Assembly (NCBI GenBank): GCA_964551875.1
Contig: CAZKEV010000054.1
Span: 1-11,641 of the forward strand
DNA: 11,641 nucleotides
Origin: JACTUA01 sp964551875
Lineage (GTDB): Archaea; Halobacteriota; Methanomicrobia; Methanomicrobiales; JACTUA01
Reading direction: 5' to 3'
Shown here: positions 5,924 to 11,641 of the stretch, one piece after another
How positions within the stretch are numbered: the stretch's first letter is position 1
How the letters are laid out: every line of letters starts with the position of its first letter
Translations under genes and position numbers: made by a program
Notes under the pieces: generated by a model
Told to the model about the DNA's origin: nothing
Database searches by the model: none
The model's input: only the letters and a program-made list of their open reading frames with translations

Positions 5924-8757
5924 ACATCCCCGGTGGTTGAGGTGGGATTTATAGTCGCCTCTCGCTCTTTCTTCCTTCCCAGAGCCTTTCGCACCTCGTC
6001 TGCCAGGAGCAGGGCCGGGGTCAGTGCAAAGAGGAAGAGCCAGTTACCGAGAGGAAATGAGGCGGTGCCGAAGAGCGGCTGGAACAGTGGCGTGTAAATC
6101 AGAATACTCACGATGGCCAGTTCTGAAAGGATCCCCACCCACAGGAACCGGTTATTGAAGAATGGGGTCTTGAAGAAAGATTGGCGCTCCGTACGCTGGG
6201 CGAAGAGATTGCCAATCTGGGTAGTCACTACGGCAGCAAGCGCCATTGCGGTTGCCGCGTGATACAGGGATCCCGTGGAGGGGAGGTCCACCCACTGTCC
6301 CCAGTAACCGTTTGTCCAGTACATGAAGTAGAATGCCGCCATGGCACCCAGACCCTGGATCAGCCCGAGGAACAGGTATGCCCGGAAGAGCAGGGAACGG
6401 TTGATCACATGCTCTTTAAGGTCTCGCGGGGGGCGGTCCATCAATCCCGGCTCCGGAGGCTCGACTCCGAGGGCAAGAGCCGGCACCATGTCGGTTCCAA
6501 GATCAATGGCGAGGATCTGCATCACCGTAAGTGCAAGGGGGATGCGGGCACTGCTCAGTGCAAAGAGGATGAACGGCACCGCCTCCGGTGTGTTGGACGT
6601 GAAGATGTAGGTGATGAATTTCTTGATATTCGCATAGACAGCCCTCCCTTCTTCCACAGCATTCACGATGGAGGCGAAGTTATCATCGGTCAGGATCATG
6701 TCCGCCGCCTCCTTGGCCACATCGGTTCCCGCAACTCCCATGGCAACCCCAATGTCAGCCTTCTTGAGCGACGGAGCATCGTTCACGCCGTCACCTGTGA
6801 CCGCTACGACGTCCCCCTGTCCCTGAAGGGCAGTGACAACCCTGAGCTTGTGTTCGGGTGCCACCCGCGCAAAGATGACCTCTTCCCGAAGTGCAACCGA
6901 GAGTGCCGGATCATCCATCCCCTCCAGTTCAGCGCCGGTGATGATGCGGGGTTTATTCCCGCGAATGATGCCGATACGCCTGGCGATGCTCTCAGCGGTG
7001 AGGCCATAGTCACCGGTGATCATAATGATGCGGATCCCGGCGCGGTGGCATTTCTGCACCGCTTCAGTCACCTCCGGCCGGGGTGGGTCCATCATAGCCG
7101 CTAATCCCAGGAAGATAAGATCGCGTTCGATATCTTCGGGATTGTGCCTGTCTTCACCCTGGGGTATGGGGCGTATCGCTACCCCGAGCACCCGTAAACC
7201 AATCGCAGCATAGTCATCATTGGCATTGAGAACCTCTGCGATCAGATGCTCATCCAGCGGCCGCTCCTTCCCCTGAAGCCTGATGCGAGTACAGAGAGCG
7301 AGGACCTCCTTGGGCGCACCCTTCACATAGGCCATGGGAGGGCCATCCGGGACTGTTGGATTCCGATGCCGGTGTATGGTGCACATCCGCTTGCGCCGGG
7401 AATCGAAGGGGATCTCACGAAGGCGCGGGGAGAGCTGTGCTTCTATCTCTGGATCGATTCCACATTTCAGGCAGACGACCCGCAGGGCACCTTCGGTGGG
7501 ATCCCCGAGCACCCTCCAGCAACTTGATTCGGCGTTCGGTGGTAAAAGCCTGGAATTATTACAGAGACCTGCGCCAACGAGAAGCTCCCGGAGGTCGCCA
7601 TCTACCGGCGCGGGTACGGCGTTCCCCCCTTCCATAAGTCCCCCTTCAGGGGCATACCCCACACCGGAGACAGTGAGCTTTCGCCCGGAGACCCAGAGGT
7701 TGCTCACGGTCATCTCATTCTGGGTGAGTGTTCCGGTCTTATCCGTGCAGATAACGGTTGTACAGCCCAGGGTCTCCACTGCCGAGAGCCGTTTAATCAG
7801 GGCATGTCGTTTTGCCATGCGCTGGGTGCCCATAGCGAGCGAAAGGGTGACGAGCGGCAGCATCCCCTCAGGCACGAACGCCACCACCATGCCCATGGCA
7901 AAGATGAAACTCTCGGCGAGATTTACCCCGGCGAGCAGCACGGCAAGGAGAAAGAAGAGAGCCCCGATGCCTGTGGCCATGGCCGTCACCACTCTCGTCG
8001 CAAAGATCATCTCCCTCTGGAGCGGGCTTGGTTCCTCCTCAACGGACTGGGTCAGGTGGGCGATCTTCCCGAACTCGGTCTCCATGCCGGAGGCAAAGAC
8101 GATGGCTCTCCCATTCCCCGCGGCCACGCTCGTCCCCGCAAAGACGAGATTGGGCATCTCAATCCGGCCGAGATCCGTGCGCACGACCGCCTCGGCAGTC
8201 TTACGCACGCTGTGAGACTCTCCGGTGAGTGTGGACTGGTCAACCCTGAGCTCAGACTCCATAACGACACGGCCATCGGCAGAGATGCGGTCACCCTCAG
8301 AGAGGACCATCAGATCCCCGGGTACCAGTTCGTCAGCAAGGATGCGGACTTCGTCACCGTCCCTCAGTACCCGGACATAGTGCGGGAGGAGCCGTCGCAG
8401 GGCCTCCGTAGCCTTCTCGGCCCGGTATTCCTGCCAGAAGGAGAAGAATCCGTTGATCACGTTGACCATCCAGATGGCGATCCCGAGCTGGGGCATCTGT
8501 GCGATGAATCCAACGATGCCGCCGACCCAGAGTAAAATGGCCATCAGGTGGGTGAAATTTGCGAGGAATCTTCGATACAGGGGTTTACCGCGGATCTCAT
8601 AGATACGGTTCGGACCGTATCTCTGAAGGCGTTCCCGGGCTTCGGCACCTGAAAGCCCCGATGGCCTGGTGAGGAGAACCCAATACACATCAGTGATAGG
8701 GAGTGCAGGGATGTTTATCGGAAATGTGGTCTCAACCACCTTAGGAGGCCTGTTCAT
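5920..8757 (-). CDS. P2-type cation ATPase, Na,K-ATPase alpha-like
   Basis: A 945-residue membrane pump that uses ATP to move cations. Order: N-terminal cation-ATPase domain with LSGAEARERLQRYGPN; M1-M2; actuator TGES (178-181); M4 with FVPEGMLP (E297); DKTGT with acceptor D339; nucleotide-binding domain with KGAPKEVLALC; GDGVNDAP (655-662); then six C-terminal helices. M5 reads TSNTPEAVPF (S721, E725) and M6 IDLGTDMVPA (D752, D756). These match the Na,K-ATPase alpha motifs TSNIPEITPF and IDLGTDMVPA much better than SERCA or H,K-ATPase. The C-terminal ADEVRK also resembles Na,K alpha. In M8, Q847 is kept but the Asp that helps form the third Na+ site is N850. No beta subunit is encoded nearby. 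Substrate Na+ and/or K+ is inferred; Ca2+ is less likely. AAGGA precedes the ATG by 8 bases. First gene of a three-gene operon with two KTN regulators. Confidence 0.96.
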   Translation of the reverse strand: MNRPPKVVETTFPINIPALPITDVYWVLLTRPSGLSGAEARERLQRYGPNRIYEIRGKPLYRRFLANFTHLMAILLWVGGIVGFIAQMPQLGIAIWMVNVINGFFSFWQEYRAEKATEALRRLLPHYVRVLRDGDEVRILADELVPGDLMVLSEGDRISADGRVVMESELRVDQSTLTGESHSVRKTAEAVVRTDLGRIEMPNLVFAGTSVAAGNGRAIVFASGMETEFGKIAHLTQSVEEEPSPLQREMIFATRVVTAMATGIGALFFLLAVLLAGVNLAESFIFAMGMVVAFVPEGMLPLVTLSLAMGTQRMAKRHALIKRLSAVETLGCTTVICTDKTGTLTQNEMTVSNLWVSGRKLTVSGVGYAPEGGLMEGGNAVPAPVDGDLRELLVGAGLCNNSRLLPPNAESSCWRVLGDPTEGALRVVCLKCGIDPEIEAQLSPRLREIPFDSRRKRMCTIHRHRNPTVPDGPPMAYVKGAPKEVLALCTRIRLQGKERPLDEHLIAEVLNANDDYAAIGLRVLGVAIRPIPQGEDRHNPEDIERDLIFLGLAAMMDPPRPEVTEAVQKCHRAGIRIIMITGDYGLTAESIARRIGIIRGNKPRIITGAELEGMDDPALSVALREEVIFARVAPEHKLRVVTALQGQGDVVAVTGDGVNDAPSLKKADIGVAMGVAGTDVAKEAADMILTDDNFASIVNAVEEGRAVYANIKKFITYIFTSNTPEAVPFILFALSSARIPLALTVMQILAIDLGTDMVPALALGVEPPEPGLMDRPPRDLKEHVINRSLLFRAYLFLGLIQGLGAMAAFYFMYWTNGYWGQWVDLPSTGSLYHAATAMALAAVVTTQIGNLFAQRTERQSFFKTPFFNNRFLWVGILSELAIVSILIYTPLFQPLFGTASFPLGNWLFLFALTPALLLADEVRKALGRKKEREATINPTSTTGDV

Positions 8758-8765
8758 ATCGTGAT

Positions 8766-8776
8766 CCTTGTCAAGG
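8766..8776. repeat. Small perfect inverted repeat in the ATPase leader
   Basis: CCTTG-T-CAAGG lies 9-19 bases upstream of the ATPase ATG. On the minus strand its right arm includes the AAGGA ribosome binding site. It could weakly mask that site or act as an operator, or be chance, as the stem is only 5 bp. Confidence 0.25.
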
Positions 8777-9001
8777 CTTCCATTGTCAGATCTCGGGGTG
8801 GATGGCGATTGAATGAGCAGGAGATCGAATCATGCGGCAATCGGCATCTGCATGGAAATGAATGACCGGATGATACTTTCTGGTATTTGCAGCATCACCT
8901 GCGACACATCCTATAAGGGGATACGGTGCACCCTCATCAAATGCTTTCTGGAAAAGTTCTTATCCGAAAGGACCATGGATTTCCGGGAATTTCTATGAAC
9001 T

Positions 9002-9169
9002 ATGGGGCGTCCGCATGCGATGAGATTTTCCTGCGTTGTCAGCCAGAGACTGGAACGCGAGAGTGATGAAGGAGAGGCCAAGGCGCTCGAGGGCATGGGC
9101 ATGTACCCGGGGTTATTATACTTCTGTATCCCGGATAGCAGATTGAGAAAGCCTGTTGAAGAGCAATGA
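9002..9169 (+). CDS. Possible 55-residue small protein or gene remnant
   Basis: I do not recognise this product. The ORF starts at ATG 9002 and its middle, ESDEGEAKALEGMGMYPG, has an amino-acid mix and moderate GC at third positions (about 60% by my count) that look more like coding than the opposite strand, which reads as Ser/Pro-rich. The same frame is open upstream from 8813 apart from one TGA at 8996-8998, so it may be the tail of a decayed gene. There is no good ribosome binding site before the ATG. Chance is a real alternative. Confidence 0.25.
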   Translation: MGRPHAMRFSCVVSQRLERESDEGEAKALEGMGMYPGLLYFCIPDSRLRKPVEEQ

Positions 9170-9252
9170 ATCATCGTGTAATAAGAAAGAACCCGTTTGA
9201 GTATGCTGCTGTCTTCGGTGAACCGGTGAATCTTCTCCTTTGAGCTAGTGCA

Positions 9253-9267
9253 ATAATTGTGAATTAT
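9253..9267. repeat. AT-rich palindrome, possible operator
   Basis: ATAATT-GTG-AATTAT is a perfect 6-bp inverted repeat with a 3-base spacer, followed at 9269-9276 by a second palindrome, ATGATCAT. The symmetry and spacing are typical of sites for dimeric regulators. No regulator gene is adjacent, so its role is unknown. Confidence 0.3.
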
Positions 9268-9409
9268 GATGATCATTCTCTGCGATGTGATTGAGAATTT
9301 TTATCACTGTGGGAAAATATCACGATGATTGGGGGGGTAGAAGTGTTCTTTGCCGAGATCGAGAGCTTGAACGGCTTTTATCAGATAGGGCTTATCAAGA
9401 CCGTCCAAG

Positions 9410-9676
9410 CTAGCGCATCACGCGCTTGATGGCTGCAGCGGCCTGCTTTGCGGTCCTAACCTTGCTGATCTCTTCGTCGAACTCGCCGCAGTCGCACATC
9501 TTCTTGAATATCTTCTCAGCCCGATCGATCTCGGCCAGGATCCTTCCTGTCCTCTCTTCAGGCACCTTCATTGCAAGAAACAATCCAGATCCCTCGAAAC
9601 TGAATAGGAGATGTAGAGCGAATAAGTATTTAAGATTAATTTCATCCAACAATTTCATAAAATTAATTAACTTCAT
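9410..9676 (-). CDS. Hypothetical 88-residue protein, possibly leaderless
   Basis: The product is not recognised. The C-terminal 53 residues, starting at Met (9571), look like a real helical protein: MKVPEERTGRILAEIDRAEK, then a CDCGEFDEE segment with two close cysteines, then KQAAAAIKRVMR. The first 35 residues are AT-rich in DNA and hydrophobic (LKYLFALHLLFSF), unlike the rest. Two starts are possible. ATG 9676 lies about 27 bases after a TATA-like box, as in leaderless archaeal mRNAs. ATG 9571 begins the GC-rich part but has no close ribosome binding site. The composition break could mean fusion of a fragment to foreign AT-rich DNA. No domain or function is assigned. Confidence 0.45.
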   Translation of the reverse strand: MKLINFMKLLDEINLKYLFALHLLFSFEGSGLFLAMKVPEERTGRILAEIDRAEKIFKKMCDCGEFDEEISKVRTAKQAAAAIKRVMR

Positions 9677-9700
9677 TTTACCGGTGAAAAGCGCAATATT

Positions 9701-9709
9701 TATTATATA
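9701..9709 (-). promoter_or_regulatory. TATA-like box upstream of the 88-residue ORF
   Basis: On the minus strand this reads TATATAATA. Its centre is about 27 bases from the ATG at 9676, the usual distance from an archaeal TATA box to the start of transcription. This favours a leaderless transcript. The surrounding 200 bases are very AT-rich, so chance matches are possible. Confidence 0.4.
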
Positions 9710-9724
9710 TCATAAAAAATCCCG

Positions 9725-9747
9725 TTTTTCTCTTATTATGGGAAAAA
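9725..9747. repeat. AT-rich hairpin in the divergent promoter region
   Basis: TTTTTCTC (9725-9732) pairs with GGGAAAAA (9740-9747) around a 7-base loop, with one G-T wobble. It lies between the two opposite TATA-like boxes, so it could be an operator or a terminator. Confidence 0.25.
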
Positions 9748-9780
9748 TCCACGTTAAATCATGTTTCTGTTTTAAGATAT

Positions 9781-9789
9781 TCTTATATA
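9781..9789 (+). promoter_or_regulatory. TATA-like box facing right
   Basis: TCTTATATA matches an archaeal TATA box on the plus strand. Transcription would begin near 9810, with no convincing coding sequence after it but with the inverted repeats at 9850-10033. It therefore could drive a non-coding RNA. The call is weak because the region is AT-rich. Confidence 0.35.
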
Positions 9790-9849
9790 GTATGATGTAA
9801 ATTTGCTGGATTTCATTAATTTCGGTCATTTTCCGGAGATGCATGGTCC

Positions 9850-10033
9850 GGTGGTGAGAAGCTTCCACCCCCTTACAGCGTTCCCCTGCAGTTTCTTAAA
9901 GGATTGGATCCCCCGCAGGGGCCTTTCCTCATCATGTTCCCCACCGATCTCCCCCTCAGTATTACTGCATCCTGAACCCTCTCATCGCGCGCAGCGTAGC
10001 ATGGTGTAAGAGGGTTCCCGGCAACAGGGTGCC
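9850..10033 (+). ncRNA. Possible structured RNA with several inverted repeats
   Basis: This GC-rich block between AT-rich flanks has four successive stems: GGTGG/CCACC (9850-9854 with 9865-9869), CCCCTGC/GCAGGGG (9883-9889 with 9915-9921), AACCCTCT/AGAGGGTT (9975-9982 with 10009-10016) and GGCA/TGCC (about 10021-10033). A long-range pairing, ACCCCCTTAC (9867-9876) with GTAAGAGGGT (10006-10015, one mismatch), would compete with the first and third stems. A TATA-like box lies just upstream at 9781. No known RNA family is recognised, and strand is assumed from that box. It is a candidate only; stems of this size can occur by chance in GC-rich DNA. Confidence 0.25.
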
Positions 10034-10152
10034 CCTTGACTGATCCTGGAATGGAAGGAAAGGTATGGAGTACGAAAAACACGTCGATACGGAAGATGAA
10101 CAGAATGAGATCAACTGGTTTTCATCAACCTGGGAAAATTCCTGTTGCCCTC

Positions 10153-10161
10153 TATAAAAAC
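10153..10161 (+). promoter_or_regulatory. TATA-like box upstream of the PAS kinase
   Basis: CTCTATAAA/TATAAAAA is a good archaeal TATA-like match about 100 bases before the kinase start, implying an mRNA leader of roughly 80 bases. A nearer alternative is TTTAAGTAT at 10214-10222, which would give a leader of less than 20 bases. Confidence 0.35.
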
Positions 10162-10260
10162 CACATATATTCGTCTGAATGCCAATTTCCAAGCCCGGAG
10201 AAAAATCAAAGAGTTTAAGTATTCCTCCATAATTGGTACCGGATTGAGAGCTGGTGGCTG

Positions 10261-11409
10261 GTGAGAGAGGTGCCGGAAGACTCATTCGGGTATCTGGCTG
10301 GCATCCCCCTGCCGATGGTTGTGCTGGATGCAGGGGGGGCAATTGTCAGTTCAAATTCCAGGTTTTCAGGCCTCCTTGGTTATCCCGATGGTGAACTTGG
10401 AGGTGGGGACGGGTTCGGCCTCGTGGATCCCGTGGACCGGGATCTGGTAAGGTCGCTCGTCCAGCAGATGGGGGACGAAGGGGGGCTCGCGCTGACCGCC
10501 TGGCTCCTGAGGAAGGATGGGTCAAGGGTCAGATCACAGTCCTTCTGGTCAGTCTCACGGATCGATGCATCGCTTCCTCCCTTCTCCATCGGCCTCTTCG
10601 TGGAGATGCCGGCAGAGGACCAGCCCGCTCTTCCACAGGTGAGATCAAAGGGGGTTCCTTCCCTGAATGGTGGACCCCGCGATAGGGGGGCGGCCCGGGT
10701 CAGCGATTCTGCACCCGACCCAATCGATCCATGCAGGCGGAACCAGATCATCCACACCATTATCTTTCACGATGCCAAGAACCGCCTTGCCGCCCTCCAT
10801 GGGTACTCCGATCTCCTCAGGGAGAGTCTCTCCGGGTCGGGCTTCCTGTCCTACATCGACAAGCTCGAAGAGATCGCTTCCGATATTGAACGCGATCTGG
10901 GAGTGGCCTCGATGTTATCCCATGTCGGACTCATAGCACCCCAGTGGCAGAATGTCAGGGACGTGGTAGTACGGTCCGCATCCCGTGAGCCCGGGGGAAG
11001 GATCTTTATGGACGATCTCCCCGGATCCCTCTGGTGCCTGGCCGATCCCATCTTCCCCAGGGTCTTCTCCAACCTCTTCGAGAACGCCCGGCGCCACGGC
11101 GAGAGAGTGACCACCATCAGGATCGGGGCGAAGGAGGGTGAAGGGGGCCTTGTCATCTCGGTCGAGGATGACGGGGTCGGGATCCCGGCTGACCAGAAAG
11201 AGCGGATCTTTGACCACGGTTTCGGGAGGCATACCGGGTACGGCCTCTATCTCGCCCGTGAAGTCCTCTCAATCGCGGGTTTCTCCATCCGGGAGACAGG
11301 CGATCCGGGCAGGGGGGCACGGTTCGATATTCATGTCCCGAGAGGGAGGTACGTGCGCCGCCCTTCCTGCCCGGAAGAACCGGATCCCATCCGGATCCCG
11401 GCCGGCTAA
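10261..11409 (+). CDS. Soluble PAS-domain sensor histidine kinase, orphan
   Basis: A 382-residue cytosolic histidine kinase with no membrane segment. Residues about 7-118 form a PAS domain (PMVVLDAGGAIVSSN, FSGLLGYPDGEL, LLRKDGSRV). A polar linker (about 120-155) follows. The DHp region has the H-box FHDAKNRLAAL with phospho-acceptor H170, in the HDxxN form frequent in methanogen kinases. The catalytic domain has the N-box NLFENARRHG (N271, N275), the G1 box DDGVGIP (303-309), the F-box IFDHGF and the G2 box GYGLYLA (G326, G328). All boxes are intact, so it should be active. The frame opens just after a stop at 10216, so GTG 10261 is the first usable start; GTG 10270 is an alternative. No receiver or response-regulator gene is adjacent, so the target and signal are unknown. 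Confidence 0.92.
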   Translation: MREVPEDSFGYLAGIPLPMVVLDAGGAIVSSNSRFSGLLGYPDGELGGGDGFGLVDPVDRDLVRSLVQQMGDEGGLALTAWLLRKDGSRVRSQSFWSVSRIDASLPPFSIGLFVEMPAEDQPALPQVRSKGVPSLNGGPRDRGAARVSDSAPDPIDPCRRNQIIHTIIFHDAKNRLAALHGYSDLLRESLSGSGFLSYIDKLEEIASDIERDLGVASMLSHVGLIAPQWQNVRDVVVRSASREPGGRIFMDDLPGSLWCLADPIFPRVFSNLFENARRHGERVTTIRIGAKEGEGGLVISVEDDGVGIPADQKERIFDHGFGRHTGYGLYLAREVLSIAGFSIRETGDPGRGARFDIHVPRGRYVRRPSCPEEPDPIRIPAG

Positions 11410-11448
11410 ACTCTCTCCCTTTCCGGTTTCCCTGATCTTCGTTGAATC

Positions 11449-11456
11449 TTTTATAA
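11449..11456 (+). promoter_or_regulatory. TATA-like box before the terminal membrane-protein gene
   Basis: TTTTATAA is a close match to the archaeal TATA consensus. It predicts a transcription start near 11480, about 10 bases before ATG 11491, so the mRNA would have a very short leader. Confidence 0.5.
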
Positions 11457-11490
11457 CCGTCCCCACGACCCCCTTCTCCTCCTCCTCGTG

Positions 11491-11641
11491 ATGCTTCCGT
11501 GTCTCATGGGGCTGCTGGGTTGGGTCCCCGTTGTGAAAATTCTCGGGTTCATCGTCTCCATCCTTGCCCTCCAGGGGCTTGCGGCGGCCGCGGGGATCGG
11601 CCTCGGTTTTCCGCCATTCCTTCTCATTCCCCTCATGATCT
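11491..11641 (+). CDS. Start of a hydrophobic membrane protein (3' end outside window)
   Basis: From ATG 11491 the frame stays open to the window edge for 50 codons and reads as a strongly hydrophobic protein: MLPCLMGLLGWVPVVKILGF, then a second hydrophobic segment and FPPFLLIPLMI. That is one to two membrane helices with a Gly/Ala-rich turn. GTG 11488, directly before, is an alternative start. The placement just after a TATA-like box supports the start. The family cannot be told from this fragment. The opposite strand also has an open frame here, but it is Arg/Pro-rich and looks like a shadow. Confidence 0.6.
   Translation, partial: MLPCLMGLLGWVPVVKILGFIVSILALQGLAAAAGIGLGFPPFLLIPLMI

Larger units (their letters stand above)
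8758..9409. other. Intergenic stretch with no clear gene
   Basis: This stretch lies upstream of the ATPase and contains no recognisable protein or RNA gene. The reading frames here have mixed composition and many rare or Arg-rich codons, and no known motifs. It must contain the promoter of the leftward ATPase operon. A CTTATAGGA-type box around 8910-8920 on the minus strand is one weak candidate; it would leave a leader of more than 100 bases. A possible 55-residue ORF (9002-9169) and a palindrome (9253-9267) are listed separately. Confidence 0.5.

Noticed and set aside
6181..7104. Plus-strand open frame of 307 codons opposite the ATPase, and another at 7334-8215
   Set aside because: Both are antisense to conserved ATPase motifs (M5-M6, GDGVNDAP, DKTGT) and have no recognisable domain.
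8911..9276. Minus-strand ORF of 121 codons with an AT-rich box (about 9298-9306) at leaderless distance
   Set aside because: The product is Ser/Arg-rich without motifs, and the opposite strand looks more coding-like. The TATA match is in AT-rich DNA. Not convincing enough to call.
9325..9429. Plus-strand 34-codon ORF (MIGGVEVFFAEIESLNGFY...) ending over the tail of the 88-residue ORF
   Set aside because: Too short to judge, no ribosome binding site, and it overlaps the better minus-strand candidate. A TATA-like stretch lies at leaderless distance, but this is weak evidence.
9803..10009. Plus-strand 68-codon ORF after the TATA-like box
   Set aside because: It starts with TTG, lacks a ribosome binding site, is Ser/Pro-rich and overlaps the hairpins, so a non-coding reading is preferred.
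8758..10260. Searched for tRNA, CRISPR repeats, transposase fragments and terminal inverted repeats
   Set aside because: No T-loop plus acceptor-stem pattern, no regularly spaced repeat, and no transposase motif or paired long terminal repeats were seen.
11451..11636. Minus-strand open frame at the right end
   Set aside because: Arg/Pro-rich shadow of the hydrophobic plus-strand frame that starts at 11491 behind a TATA-like box.

Overview
The window looks like chromosomal DNA from a methanogenic or related euryarchaeon, most likely Methanomicrobiales. Protein-coding parts are GC-rich, intergenic DNA is AT-rich with archaeal TATA-like boxes, the histidine kinase has the HDxxN-type H-box common in methanogens, and the truncated KdpD and Na,K-type ATPase fit that group. 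The taxonomic call is inference from style, not from a marker gene.

Most of the window is a monovalent-cation (mainly potassium) homeostasis locus made of two convergent transcription units. The rightward unit (1-4493) holds the 3' end of kdpA, complete kdpB, and a KdpD-like sensor, joined by an 8-base overlap and a 10-base gap. No kdpC lies between kdpB and the sensor, where it would normally sit. The sensor ends right after its GAF region, so it has no histidine-kinase part, and there is no kdpE. The leftward unit (8757-4554) encodes a P2-type cation ATPase whose membrane ion-site motifs resemble the Na,K-ATPase alpha subunit, followed by two KTN/RCK (TrkA-type) NAD-binding regulators. The ATPase and the first KTN gene overlap by 4 bases; the two KTN genes are 11 bases apart. 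The two units meet at 4494-4553, where an 8-bp inverted repeat may terminate one or both.

Positions 8758-10260 (1.5 kb) have no confidently assignable gene. They contain weak small ORFs, several palindromes, a strongly AT-rich stretch (about 9600-9800) with TATA-like boxes facing both ways, and a GC-rich stretch (about 9850-10035) with several inverted repeats that could be a structured RNA. An 88-codon ORF on the minus strand (9676-9410) is the best protein candidate there.

The right end carries a soluble orphan PAS histidine kinase (10261-11409) with all kinase boxes and no adjacent response regulator, then a TATA-like box and the beginning of a hydrophobic protein that runs off the window.

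Together the locus suggests a cell that pairs ATP-driven K+ uptake (KdpAB) with an ATP-driven Na,K-type pump. Nucleotide-sensing KTN proteins and a kinase-less KdpD would supply regulation without a classical KdpDE two-component system. The individual family calls are strong; the regulatory model is inference.
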